A program made the translations under genes and the position numbers. Below the pieces are notes generated by a model that searched no databases, was not told the origin of the DNA, and saw nothing but the letters and a program-made list of their open reading frames with translations. Shown here piece after piece: positions 23,303 to 35,014 of a stretch of DNA of 64,000 nt (within the stretch, counting starts at the first letter, position 1; each line of letters starts with the position of its first letter). Source of the DNA: Sisyra terminalis (lineage: Eukaryota; Arthropoda; Insecta; Neuroptera; Sisyridae); the NCBI GenBank assembly GCA_958496175.1, contig OY292276.1, positions 60,463,080-60,527,079 on the forward strand, written 5' to 3'.

Positions 23303-24323
23303 GTAAGTTGCGATATTTTACTTTCGTTCTTTTTTTTTTTAAAAAAAACAAAACAAAAAAAAAAACAAGAGAATAGGTGTACTTATATATATCCTTTGTT
23401 TAATATAATGAATTTGGATAATTGGGTGGATTTTTGTTTAAAAAAAAAATTTGCTTGTTTAATTGAGAGTAATCGAGAGAGAGAACGAGGTATATAGAGG
23501 GTTGTTTTTCTCTTTTGTTTTTCTTTAACTATGGTTATAGTAGACATTAATATTTTTTTTTCTTTTACGATTTTTGATTTATATTTGTGTCCAATATTAG
23601 GATGGTTTGAAGTTTTTTAAGCTTCCGTCCCTCTGGCGCATGATTTGTGTTGCTCTTATACTGATGGTTTTGATGGATCTTTTTTTGTTTAAATTCCTTT
23701 GTTTGTTTATTAGAAAAAAAAAAAGAAAAGATAAATTAAACAAAAAACAAACTGTATACACCCGGTTTATTTTAGAAAATTCCTTGACCACCCTTTTATT
23801 TCACCCTCTCCCATCTACCAAAGTTAGGTCGGATAGTGTTTTATTTTTTTCGTTTTTTCTCCAAAAAAAAAAAAAAAAATAGAGCCGTAAAATTTTGTGT
23901 GCTATATACAGAATGCAGCAGTCTCGTGTTAGATTTTCGGCCGAACCTGACTCCAATGGGACAACTCTATTTGAAGTCTGATAGAGCGGGTAAGCGCCCA
24001 TCTACTGCATATCTGTGTCTCTCACACACATCTCTTTTATATATATATTCATCTCAATTCAATTTCCACAAAAAAAAAAAAATTCCATCATTTTTTTTCG
24101 AAACAAAAAAAGTTGCAAACTCTTTTTCGAAATTTTAACGTTTGTTGGCTGCTAATATTCAGTTGTTCAGTTCATAATCAAAAAGCAAGCTGTGATTGTT
24201 GCGTTTTTCCTTTGTTTAATCATGCGCATTCGTTTGTTTTTTTTTTTGTTTGGTTGGTTTGTATTGGTTTATTGTGGAAAAACAAAAACATTTCCATCTG
24301 TCACTTCTTATATATATATATTT

Positions 24324-25345
24324 AGGTGAATTTTTTTTTGACTTTTTTTGGTCCCATCGTGAAATTTTGTTGGAATTACCAAAAAAAAAAACTCTGAAAG
24401 TTTGAGTCCTTAATATTAATTTTAAGTCCTCGGCCAAGACGTGTAAAGATTTCCCATTGAAAATACACGGAAACTCTGATTGTTTTATTTTTAAATTTCT
24501 ATATCTCAGCGGCATTTCATGGGATCGCGTTTACCGAAGATGGTTTTTTCTCAGAATTAAACGCTCTACAAAAGTGCCCATTGCGACAAAGTCGTAACTC
24601 ACACCGGTGAGGTATTACGGGCCACTGAACCTGATTTTTCCATAAAATTCGCGTTTTTTTTGCATTTATCTCGTAAATAACTAGATTTACGGAAAAATTA
24701 TGAATGAAAAACTTGTAGAAAATTTGATTTCCTACAAAAAAGGTCCTGCAGACCAAATCGCTAAGATTAATATTAAACGAGATATTAAGCCTTGAATTGA
24801 TTTTTCTGTGAAATTTTTGCCGATCATTGATTTAAACTTATAAATTGATATAAAAAAAATATATTGATATAAACTTAATATCTCGTTTAATATTGATCTT
24901 AGCGATTTGGCCTGCAGGATCTTTTTTGTAGGAAATCAAATTCTCTACAAGTTTTCCATTTATAATTTTTCCGTAGCTCTTGTTATTTACGAGATAAATG
25001 CAAAAAAAACACGAATTTTATGGAAAAATCAGGTTCAGTGGCCCGTACTACCTCACCGGTGTGAGTTACGACTTTGTCGCAATGGGCACTTTTGTAGAGT
25101 GTTTAATTCTGAGAAAAAAACCATCGTCGGTAAAAGCGATCCCATGAAATGCCGCTGAGATATAGAAATTTAAAAATAAAAAATCAGAGTTTCCGTGTGT
25201 ATTTTCAATGGGAAATCTTTACACGTCTTGGTTGAGGACTTAAAATTAATATTAGGGGCTCAAACTTTCAGAGATTTTTTTTTTGGTATTTCTAACAAAA
25301 TTTCACGATGGGACCAAAAAAAAACGTCAAAAAAAAAAATCACCC
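24324..25345. mobile_element. 1-kb foldback family 2 element, copy 1
   Basis: Flanked by TA and ending GGTGAATTTTTTTTT / AAAAAATCACCC. The two arms, each about 450 bp, are inverted copies of each other and meet near 24840 around AATATCTCGTTTAATATTGA. Blocks include CTCACACCGGTGAGG, GCTCTACAAAAGTGCC and AAATTTCTATATCTCAGCGG. Lies in a CASK intron. Confidence 0.82.
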
Positions 25346-25353
25346 TAATATAT

Positions 25354-25944
25354 TATAGTAGACTGATTCAAAAAAAATGATGATTTTTTTTTCTTAATTA
25401 TATCGAAAATATTGTTGGAAATGACAAAAAAAAATTTGTGAAAGTTTAAGCTCTTAATATTAATATTAAGAGGTGCAGCATCGCAAATTTCGATTTTCCA
25501 TTTAAATTACATGGGAACAATATTCTCTTGCACTTTGGAAAAAAAAAACGCTCTACAAAAAATGTCCCATAAAATTTTCTCATAAAATTGATGGTTGCGT
25601 CCAAAAATTGAAAAAGTATTAAAATTTCTTTTCAGTTAAACTTTGACCTCGAATAACTTTTGAAGGAATAAATATATCAAAAACTTGTTCAAGACCTTTT
25701 TAGTAGATCGTTCAATTTTCTACAAGAATATACCTTGGTCATTCCGAAATATTGTCACCAACGTGAGCTATAAAATTCCAAAGTGCAAGAGAATATTGTC
25801 CCCATGTTATTTAAATGGAAAATCGTTAATATTAATATTAAGAGCTTAAACTTTCATAGAATTTTTTTTTGTCATTCCCAACAATATTTTCGATATAATT
25901 AAGAAAAAAAAAATCATCATTTTTTTTTGAATCAGTCTACTATA
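25354..25944. mobile_element. foldback family 1, complete with terminal inverted repeats
   Basis: Ends TATAGTAGACTGATTCAAAA and TTTTGAATCAGTCTACTATA are inverted repeats in a TA-rich setting, suggesting TA target use as in Tc1/mariner-type MITEs. The interior is a near-palindrome with AATATTGTTGG blocks at both sides. Confidence 0.75.
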
Positions 25945-26648
25945 TAGTATAATATCTTTCATTTGTTTTTGTCTGACGTACAGTTCATGCCAAAAGTGAT
26001 TAAACATTCATTTGTTTCATTCCCCATTGCGCTATACTGGGGAAAATTGTTGCATGGTGGTGGCAATTGTTTGGTTCTATGAGGCTTTAGTAGTTGTGCT
26101 TTTATCGTTTGTTTTTTTGTTGCCCTCTTTGTCTTCTTCTTCTTCACCTAAGAGCTTTTTCTGTTACGTTATCGAATGCATGAAGTACGTCAAAGCTTTT
26201 TTGTTGAGCTTTTGCACTGAATGCCATTTTTTTTATTGTTGTTGTTGACGACAGTCAATTGTTTTTTTTTTTATATATGTACAATATGTTTTTACATATT
26301 TGCATGTCGGCAAGAGTTAAAAAATAAAAAAGCTCAAATATTTTGCTGTTATTGAAAAATCTTTATATTACGACAAACATAAATTCATTTGTTTTCATCT
26401 CTCTTGTGTGTGTGTGTGTGTTGTTTTTTTCTTTGTTATTGTGTTGTTTTTACTGTTACTAATATGGTTTTAGGGAAGATTTTTTTTGTTGGGTGGATGA
26501 ACGGACGTAAAGGGGGATGATTTTTTTTTTGTAAGTGTGTGTGTGCGTATGTGTTTGTTTTTTTGTTTTTTCGTATTTTCTTTTTTTCGTTTGTTTTGTT
26601 TTGTTTTAATTGGTTTTGGTTTTGGTCGTGCTTCGGTGTTTCGTGTAG

Positions 26649-26824
26649 GTCGTGTCGGAAGTCCGCATTTTGCGTCGCCGGAAGTGGCAGAGTGTCGACC
26701 GTACGGTAAGCCGGTGGATGTGTGGGCGGCCGGCGTCTTGCTGCACGTCCTCTTGTCCGGCTCGTTGCCGTTTCGGGGCACGGGCGAGCGATTGCGGCGC
26801 ACCGTATGCACGGGCAAACTATAC
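26649..26824 (+). CDS. CASK: CASK exon e (activation segment end, helices F-G)
   Basis: Bounded by GTGTAG and GTAAGT, entering with one carried base and ending on a complete codon. It encodes RVGSPHFASPEVAECRPYGK, then PVDVWAAGVLLHVLLSGSLP and FRGTGERLRRTVCTGKLY. The APE motif of typical kinases reads SPE. The VDVW aspartate of helix F is present. This exon is markedly richer in G+C than the surrounding introns. A long antisense reading frame over it is only a shadow. Confidence 0.95.
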
Positions 26825-26920
26825 GTAAGTGTTTTGTTTTTTGTCTCTGGTCTATAAAGTACCCGATACTGTAACTATAAATATAAGTATATGTATCGAT
26901 GCGCTTTTGTTTCTATACAG

Positions 26921-27043
26921 TTAAATACGCCGGCATGGGAGGCTGTAAGCGAGCCGGCCAAAAATTTGGTCGAACGAATGTTGACGGTCGACCAAACGCA
27001 ACGGATCACCATTCAAGAAGTCCTCAATCACAAATGGTTACGG
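26921..27043 (+). CDS. CASK: CASK exon f (end of kinase-like domain)
   Basis: A 123-nt exon of 41 complete codons, after a 96-nt intron, bounded by CTATACAG and GTAAGT. It encodes LNTPAWEAVSEPAKNLVERM followed by LTVDQTQRITIQEVLNHKWLR. The last part is the conserved C-terminal helix of the kinase fold (RIT..E.LNH.WL). The next intron (27044-29254) consists largely of degenerate tandem repeats. Confidence 0.95.
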
Positions 27044-27179
27044 GTAAGTGGTCATTTTTTTTCTTTTCTTAATCCTTTAGGTCCTAATTTGATTCCCTCA
27101 TCCCCTTTCTAAATTCCTGGTTCTACCAATGAAGTTTATAGCCCCCCACCCCCCTTTACTTCCTCACTGTTTGATTTTC

Positions 27180-28885
27180 CTAAAAAACTTAAGTACTTTT
27201 CTATAGTACTTCTGAGGTGATTTTAGCTTAGTTTAGGAGCTTAAATGAATAAACAATTGATGTAAGTGGCTCCCCCCTCGTTTTTCTGCGATGTGTCGTC
27301 ATTAATTCTGGATCTGTAAGTCCACTAGGGACTTTTCGTAGACCTTATTTCTGTCATCCAAATGTTGATTGAAACAAAATACCAAAATAAAAACAATTGA
27401 ACTCGCCTATTGTTATTAGTATTATTTACATAATAAATAAATACAAAAATTGTTGCCCTCTACGCTTAGAATATTATTTCTGTAATGTTTCTGAGATGGT
27501 TTTAGTTTAGCTTAAAAAGATGCTTATTGATAGAAACAATTAATATAAGCGAGCCCCCCCCACCCTTCGTTGAAGTTTTATTGTTGTTATAAATGATTGA
27601 CCGGTAAGCCCATTAAGAATTTTTAATAGACCTTATTTGAGCCATCAAAATGTCGATTGAAACAAAATAATAAAAAACAATTGAACTCGTCTATTGTTAT
27701 TAGTATTGTCCCTTCCCCCCGCCCTTTGATGAAGTGTCGTCATAAATGATTGACCGGTAAGCCCATTAAGGACTTTTAGTAGACCTTATTTCTGTCATCC
27801 AAATGTTGATTGAAACAAAATAACAAAAAAAAAACAGTTGAACTCGCCTATTAGTATTTTTTACATAATTTTTGCCCTCTACGCTTAGATTTTGGAATAT
27901 TATTTCTATAATGCTTCTGAAATGGTTTTAGTTTAGTTTAGCTTAAAAGGATGCTTATTGATAGAAAAAAATAATATAAGCGAATCCTGCCCCCCGCCCG
28001 TCGATTAAGAACAATTAAAAAACAATTGAATTCGCCTATTGTTATTACTATTTTTCTAAGTCATTTTTGACCTCCTTGTTGACGCACCTATATGTTTAGG
28101 ATATTTTTCTATAATGCTTTTGAGGTGTTTTTGGGTTAGTTTAGCTTAAAAAGAAGCTTAAGGTATAAACAATTGAAATAAATGACCCCCCGTCCATCCG
28201 TGAAGTGATATCACAAATCATTGATCCGTAAGCCCATTAAGGGCCTTTAGTAGACCTTATTTTGGTCATCAAAATGTTGATTGGAACAAATTTAAAAAAA
28301 AAAAAACAATTGAACTCCTCTATTGTTAGTACCATATATTGATCTAATGATTTTTGAGTACAATATTGGCAAATCTACGTCTAGGATAGTATTCTTGAGT
28401 ATTTCTTAGGTGAAGTTATTTAAGTTTAGCGTAAAGAAAAGCTTCAAATTATAAACAGTTGATAGAAGCAAACCCTTTTACTCTTTTGCGGTGTGACGTC
28501 ATAAATTATTGACCAGTAAGCCCACTAAGAGCTTTTAGTAGACCTTATTTCAATCATTAAATTTTTATTTGAAACAAAATAACAAAAAAACAATTGAACT
28601 CGCCTATTGTTATAATGCTTTTTTGTCATTTTTAACCTGTTTATTGGCACACTTACGTTAAGGAATTTTTCTATGAGGCTTCTAAAGTGATTTTAGTTTA
28701 GTTTAGCATGAAGAGAAGCTTAAAAGCACAAAAAATAGACATACACAAGCTCTCCGCCCTTCTATAGTGTGATGTTATAAATGATTGATCTGTAAGCCCG
28801 CTAAGGGCTTTTAGTAGACCTTATTTCAATCAGTAAATTTTTATTTGAAACAAAATAATAAAAAACAATTGAATTCGTTTATTGT
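27180..28885. repeat. degenerate tandem repeats, about six units
   Basis: Each unit carries a block like TTTTAGTAGACCTTATTT, then GATTGAAACAAAATA and CAATTGAACTCGCCTATTG, then TTTTAGTTTAGTTTAGC. Spacing varies from about 150 to 300 bp. It fills the CASK intron after the last kinase exon. No coding signal. Confidence 0.8.
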
Positions 28886-29254
28886 TTTAGACATCCTCGT
28901 TTAGAAACGCCATCTACGTCTGTTTTCTAATGTTGGTAGGCTTTTTCCGTGAGTTGATTTGCACTGCGTCCTGGAAGGACTATTGTGGTCTAGCATTGTT
29001 CTTAGTTTCAGTTGGTCTGCGATTAATCCTAGTAGGTGACCAATTGGAATTAGAATTGATTTGACCTTATCTCAAGGGGCTAAATTTTACTGGAACTTCA
29101 ATTTTTTATAGAAGAGCCTGATATTTTGTTATGTGTGTAGGACAACCAACCCCGTTTACCTATAGAATTGTGGTTAGTTTAAAAGTTGTTATAGCGAAGA
29201 CAATAAACTTTGTTAATTTCATGCTCATTTGTTTTTTTGTTTGTTTGTTTGTAG

Positions 29255-29438
29255 GATCGTGATAAGGGAACAACTAAGTTGCATCTGCACGAAACCGTGG
29301 AGGAGTTGAAAAAGTTTAATGCCCGACGAAAGTTGAAGGCGGCTGTGTTGGCCGCTGTGTCGTCGGAAAAATGGACGTCCCTCTATTCGGACAGTGATGG
29401 ATTTTCGGATTTTGGTGACGATGACGTCACCTCCTACG
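29255..29438 (+). CDS. CASK: CASK exon g (calmodulin-binding segment)
   Basis: Bounded by TTTGTAG and GTAACT. It reads DRDKGTTKLHLHETVEELKK, then FNARRKLKAAVLAAVSSEKW and an acidic, serine-rich tail ending DDDVTSY. The FNARRKLK..VLAAVSS part matches the autoregulatory/calmodulin-binding helix after the CASK kinase-like domain. The acidic stretch is longer and more acidic than I recall for vertebrate CASK. It ends one base into a codon. Confidence 0.95.
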
Positions 29439-29512
29439 GTAACTAGATTGTAACATTTGTTGGGAAGCTTTTTTTAATAAAATTGATGCGTTTTGTTTTT
29501 CTTATTGAATAG

Positions 29513-29628
29513 CGGTGGGACTTATTTTGGACTCGTTGGATGATATTCATTGTTTGCAATCGCACACTATTACACGTGATGATCTGTTGGAGTTGCTGTT
29601 GGATCAACAATTGCAATCATTGTTGGAT
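29513..29628 (+). CDS. CASK: CASK exon h (linker to first L27)
   Basis: Follows a 74-nt intron and is bounded by TTGAATAG and GTAAGT. It encodes AVGLILDSLDDIHCLQSHTI followed by TRDDLLELLLDQQLQSLLD, corresponding to the vertebrate AVSQVLDSLEEIHALT segment that begins the first L27 domain. L27 domains dimerise with partners such as SAP97 and Veli. A 184-bp hAT-type element sits 117 bp downstream in the next intron. Confidence 0.94.
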
Positions 29629-29745
29629 GTAAGTGACATTTTTTTATAGATCCTTTTTTTTATTTGTGAAAAGTTTTTATACCTTGCATTGATAAACTGG
29701 AGATCCTCGATCACAAGTTGGGGTATTTTCATTGTTAATCTAGAC

Positions 29746-29929
29746 CAGCGGTTCCTAACCGTTTTCAGCCGCGGAGCCACAAGTAAATCAAGTATAATGC
29801 CAAGGACCTCTGAGTGAAAAAAGGTGCAATTTTCGGACAATATTATATTTTAGTATTCCTACATTAAATTAAAAAACAAAAAACATACTTTTTCAAATGG
29901 GACCGCGGACCATAGGTTAGGAAACAATG
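29746..29929. mobile_element. 184-bp hAT-type MITE with 8-bp target duplication
   Basis: Starts CAGCGGTTCCTAACC and ends GGTTAGGAAACAATG. Perfect flanking repeats ATCTAGAC lie at 29738-29745 and 29930-29937. It is 117 bp downstream of a CASK exon. Intact relative of 16110-16686. Confidence 0.85.
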
Positions 29930-29939
29930 ATCTAGACTG

Positions 29940-31060
29940 CTAATCCATGTGGTTCTTAAGTAGTTATCTAGTTGCCTAGCATTACGTCTTGTTACAAAAC
30001 AAAAATATAAGTATTTTAATTGGTCATTTCACCATCGCCTACTTGGAATATCATTAGAAATTAGGTGAATTATAACTTTTGTTGTCTAAGTTAACAGTGG
30101 TGCAGGAAAGTACTTTAGGGGGTATTGGTCTTACCAGTGCTAAAGAATGTTAGAAGATGGAAAAGAAAAGATAGTTTTTTTTTTTAATTTTAATATAAAG
30201 ATATTTGGTCTGAGCTTTTGTAAGGCTGTCATTTTTTTTTTTTGTTAAAGAGCTTTTTTTCTTTCGTTTATGGAAATTTTTACGCTTTACGTTTCACTGT
30301 TAAATTATGTACGAGAATGTAATGAATTCAATTACGTCGCTACGACTGCTTCGTTGGCGTCGTCGTTATCTAGGAAATTGGAATGAATTTATGACGAAGT
30401 CTCTCGCGAAAAATATTCATAGAAGTTTAAATATTTTAACCGCTTTATTGTGTAGAAAAACTTTTTCCCCATGCAAATTCATTCTCGTCCAATTTCAGTA
30501 AACAGGTTGTTAAAAATGGCCGTGATAAGTATACACAGGTGGTCGTTAAAAAGGGTTATTCAGAATTATTGTTTTTTTCCACCTAATTTTCCTGCAGGAA
30601 AGAAAAAAGGATTTTCTAACTTTAATGTTAATAATGGGAAAATAACAAACTAAAAAAAATCGAATCGTTTGGTGCAACTATTGAAGTATCAGGAGCAACA
30701 AGTTTTATGTTCAAGTAGGCTTTGGAAAAAATTGAAAATTGAAAATTTATAGTTTTTGTTTTCAAGTAGTAGTAACTTGATTTTTTGCTTTTATGAATAT
30801 TTATACGTATGTACCTAATTCTAAAGAATTTTTTCTTGGGTTGTCAAAGAAGTTGGGAATTGGGGGGATGATAAAGGGGAGGGGGAGGGGGAGGAGGTTA
30901 GGCGGAGGACAGGGGGAGTAATAAAATTAAGGAAAACGTTTCAGAGCTTTTTCCTCTTCTCCGGCTTTTGCTTTGGCGCTCGTCTTTTTTTTTTTTCTCT
31001 TCCATTTTCCGTTTCCTTTTCCGTTTAAGTTAGTTTGCGCTCGTCGATTGTTTCGTATAG
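29940..31060. other. CASK intron, nothing firm
   Basis: AT-rich with a moderately CpG-containing stretch near 30330-30370 and a purine-rich run near 30870-30910. The open frames here are not supported by composition or homology. Confidence 0.45.
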
Positions 31061-31064
31061 TTCA

Positions 31065-31370
31065 TTCAGTGTGGTGTATACGTAGCACGTTTTCCGGGAC
31101 CGTAGTTGGATTGATCGTAGACGGCCGTTCCCGTGGGCCGCCATCCCGTGCATGGGGGGGACGAGGGGGGCGCGGGAGGTAAAGTGTAGGGATCGCGTCG
31201 CGATCCGCTGCGCATCCCGCTAATAGTAGTGGCGTATTTCGTCGCTCCCCCCCACCCGTTTCTCCTCTCATTCCCGGCATCCCTTATTTTCTGTTTTGCC
31301 GGGAACGATGACGACGCCGACGACGACGACGTCGACCAGGGGAGCGCCGCGCGTCGAAAACCTAATCCTT
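31065..31370. promoter_or_regulatory. CpG-rich patch in CASK intron, possible alternative promoter
   Basis: A sharp G+C- and CpG-rich island (ACGACGCCGACGACGACG, GATCGCGTCGCGATCC) in AT-rich DNA. It contains an initiator-like TCAGTG at about 31068 and a donor-like GAGGTAAAG near 31176. It lies between CASK exons at 29628 and 39425, where a short CASK form without the kinase-like domain could start. No conserved coding frame recognised. Confidence 0.35.
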
Positions 31371-31399
31371 TGCACATAACCCTAATAGCAGAGTCTAAT

Positions 31400-32650
31400 A
31401 GAATAATAGAAATGTACACATTGACGTTCTTTTTTTTTTTTTTATTAGCATTTTTTGTTTAATTTTTTTGATTTAATATTGTGTATCGAAGACGGCTGGC
31501 GTTTGTGTTTTTTTTTTTTTTTGGCGGTGCCTTTTCTTTGAAGGGAGGAAAATTTGAATTTTTGGTGCATGAAAATGACCAGTGATGGAGACACTGTCTC
31601 GACTAGACGTGAATTTACCTTTGGAAATACAAAAAAAAATTTTTTTTTCTTCGACTGCCATTTGTTTATGTGGTGATTGTATGGTTGGATGGAACGATCG
31701 ATGTGCGCAATATTGACATTTTTTTTAATATAATAAATATTTAAATAAACAAAAAAAATTAAATGTTCCAAAATTTGAATTTTGGTCTTATAACAAAAAA
31801 AAAATGTTCTAATTTTTTATTAGACTATTTTTTTGTTGGGCTCTCTCGACCGGCTTAAGTCGTTTGAAATGCGTGCCGCCGATGGTGGTTAGTTTGGGAA
31901 CTTGATGTCAGAGGTCGTACGCATCAAGACGCCTGAGTAAACGTCACGCGATTCGAAAAAGTTTTTTGTTTGTTGCTTGTTTGTTTGTGGTGATTGTTGT
32001 GCACGATAATATGCATAAGTATCAAAGGATTTTCTTGTGTAATGTGGCAGTGGCTGGCGATTTATTAACTTTGTTGGGATTTTTGGTAAGATTTTCATTG
32101 TTTTCATCAAAAAAAACACAGCAAAAAAAAGCGAATCCATATCAAACAAATGCCAAGTTTTTGCCAAAAGTAGTCAAGGTGCCTTTGGCATCTCATACGA
32201 CACCAATTTTTCCTAAGTTTTTTTCAATTTATAATTTCTGGTATTAGCAATACATTTTCCACAGTAAATGTTTCGATCCTTTTTTATCTAAGTAGGTAAA
32301 TATCTTCTTACTTAAAGTATTCATTTGTCTCACTCTTAATAGGTTATAAAATGATAGAAACTTTATAGCGTAAGACATATGGATAATAGTTGGCGCTGAA
32401 AGGAATATGTAATCAATTGTTTGACGTCAATAAATTTAAGAAAAAGAAAGTTCTGGATGTTGTTTAGGGAAAAAAAAAGTTTATGAATTATTAGGAGTTT
32501 TTCCCTTATCAATCCGCAGCATCCCTCGCTGTACCAATTATAACTTACCTTCAAGATATGCATTTATCAATTAGGTTTTAAGAAAATTTGCTGTACCTCT
32601 AAAAATCACTGCACTATCATAGCCATAAGGTATTTACAATTAGTGGCTAT
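31400..32650. other. CASK intron, nothing recognised
   Basis: AT-rich with poly-T and poly-A runs. No supported gene or repeat family. Confidence 0.45.
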
Positions 32651-32659
32651 TGAATTAAC

Positions 32660-32935
32660 CGTAGAAAAAGCCGGAGTGACCAAGATATATTCTTGTAGAA
32701 AATTGAACGGTCTACAAAAAAGGTCTATAACAAGTTTTTGATATATTTATTGCCTCAAAAGTTATTGGAGGTCAAAGTTGAACTAAAAAGAAATTTTAAT
32801 ATTTTTTCAATTTTTTGACGCAACCATCAATTTTATGAGAAAATTTTATAAGACATTTTTTGTAGAGCACTTTTTTTCCTATAACTTATCTCCATAAGAG
32901 TTTTTGAAATTTTTCACAAGTCCTACTATTAGATA
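32660..32935. mobile_element. fragment of foldback family 1
   Basis: Carries TGACCAAGATATATTCTTGT, CTACAAAAAAGGTC, TTATTGGAGGTCAAAGTTG and TTTTTGTAGAGCACTTTTTT in the family order; ends are missing. Confidence 0.65.
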
Positions 32936-32939
32936 CCAC

Positions 32940-33995
32940 TATTTAGATTAGACTTTTTTGTGACCTTTTTTTTAGACAAAACACTAAGAAGTACCTGAAA
33001 ACAAAATATTATCGAAATTGATAAATCTGTTCTTGAATTGTACGATAGAATTCAGGTAGACAAATATTTACGTTCAATTTTATCAACCTTTGGTCCATAA
33101 TGATCTCAATATTGTGAACTAAAAGGGTTGCATTCCAAACAGGTGTGAAACTGAAAAGAATTTTACCTGCTCTGAGCTGGCAATAATAAATAATATGGTA
33201 ATGAGATAAAGGAAGATTCAAAGGTGTCACTAATGGATTCAGAAGCAGGTGTTAATGTATTTATAATTGACAACAAATAATAAATACCTGAAACTGGTTT
33301 CAAATTCTTTAAACGACATATTTATATCTGCCATTCTCTAATTTTGGCCTTCAAGCTTGTTATTCCATATCAGCCATATTATTTAATATAAACAGTTGAA
33401 AGTAGGTAGGATTTTTTGCATTCCACTCTAACTAACGAGTAAACTGGTTTCCCACTTAACGTGTGGAATTCATACGGACAAAAGCCATAATAAAAATGAA
33501 TAATATTTAAATTTCCATTTTATTTCTTATTATTTAGTTAATCTATTTAAAGTAATTATAATAAATTCAAATTCATATTTTGCCTATACGTTTAAATTTA
33601 AATCTTCATAAACTGTTAAGATAAATTCAGTTCATTTCAATTCGATTATTTATATTTGGGAATGCAGTTTTAAGTTAATAATCATTCAATTATTGAAGCG
33701 AATATATCAACAAAATTAAGAATATAACTTTTATAGGCATTTTTTTGTACTTTTAATATATTAGAATACACAATTTAATAATACTTTTACAAACAAATAG
33801 AATTTTAAATTTCATTTCATAATTTCCAGATCGTAGTTCTTTTTTTTGTCACTAGCAGCGCAAATATTCAAAACGTACCAAAGGTCACCCAAAAGATTTT
33901 ACGAAAGTATGATGGCAAATGAACCAATATGTGGCGCCGCCACTAGTGTGGTTGTAGTACCAACTTAAACCATAAAATATGCGTTTTGTGTAAGG
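32940..33995. other. CASK intron, nothing recognised
   Basis: AT-rich unique-looking sequence between a foldback fragment and a complete foldback element. Confidence 0.45.
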
Positions 33996-34004
33996 TAACT
34001 ATTA

Positions 34005-35010
34005 GGGTGATTTTTTTTTTTGACTTTTTTTGGTCCCATCGTGAAATTTTGTTGGAAATACCAAAAAAAAAAAAATTCCCTGAAAGTGTTAGCCCTTAAT
34101 ATTAATTTTAAGTCCTCGACTAAGACGTGTAAAGATTTCCCATTGAAAATACACGGAAACTCTGATTTTTTATTTTTAAATTTCTATATCTCAGCGGCAT
34201 TTCATGGGATCGCTTTTACCGACGATGGTTTTTTCTCAGAATTAAACGCTCTACAAAAGTGCCCATTGCGACAAAGTCGTAACTCACACCGGTGAGGAAG
34301 TACGGGCCACTGAACCTGATTTTTCCATAAAATTCGCGTTTTTTTTTGTATTTATCTCGTAAATAACAAAAGCTACGGAAAAATTATAAATAAAAAACTT
34401 GTAGAGAATTTGATCTCCTACAAAAAAGGTCCTGTAGACCAAATCGCTAAGATCAATATTAAACGAGATATTAAGCCTTGAATTGATTTTTCTGTGAAAT
34501 TTTTGCCGATCATTGATTCAAAGTTTAAATCAATATCTCGTTAATCTCGGCTTAATATCTCGTTTAATATTGATCTTAGCGATTTGGTCTACAAGATCTT
34601 TTTTGTAGGAAATCAAATTCTCTACAAGTTTTTCATTTATAATTTTTCCGTAGCTCTTGTTATTTACGAGATAAATGCAAAAAAAAAACGCGAATTTTAT
34701 GGAAAAATCAAGTTCAGTGGCCCGTACTACCTCACCGGTGTGAGTTACGACTTTGTCGCAATGGGCACTTTTGTAGAGCGTTTAGTTCTGAGAAAAAACC
34801 ATGTTCGGTAAAAGCGATCCCATGAAATGCCGCTGAGATATAGAAATTTAAAAATAAAAAATCAGAGTTTCCGTATATTTTCAATGGGAAATTTTTACAC
34901 ATCTTGGTCGAGGACTTAAAATTAATATTAAGGGCTCAAACTTTCAGGGATTTTTTTTTTGGTATTTCCAACAAAATTTCACGATGGGACCAAAAAAAAA
35001 AAAATCACCC
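34005..35010. mobile_element. 1-kb foldback family 2 element, copy 2
   Basis: Flanked by TA at 34003-34004 and 35011-35012, with perfect ends GGGTGATTTTTTTTT and AAAAAAAAATCACCC. Closely similar to 24324-25345 along its whole length. Non-coding, although both arms show conserved short frames. Confidence 0.85.
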
Positions 35011-35014
35011 TAGT

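Noticed and set aside
24517..25158. Frames with VGNQILYKFFIYNFSV-type peptide in both arms of the foldbacks at 24.3 and 34.0 kb
   Set aside because: Both arms of an inverted repeat give the same peptide; no start context, no extension beyond the repeat.
26470..26817. 115-residue antisense frame over a CASK exon
   Set aside because: Shadow of a G+C-rich exon; the sense strand is a clear CASK exon with both splice sites.
31066..31419. Arg/Pro-rich frames in the CpG-rich patch
   Set aside because: Overlapping frames on both strands arise from G+C bias. None matches a family, so I report the region only as a possible promoter.
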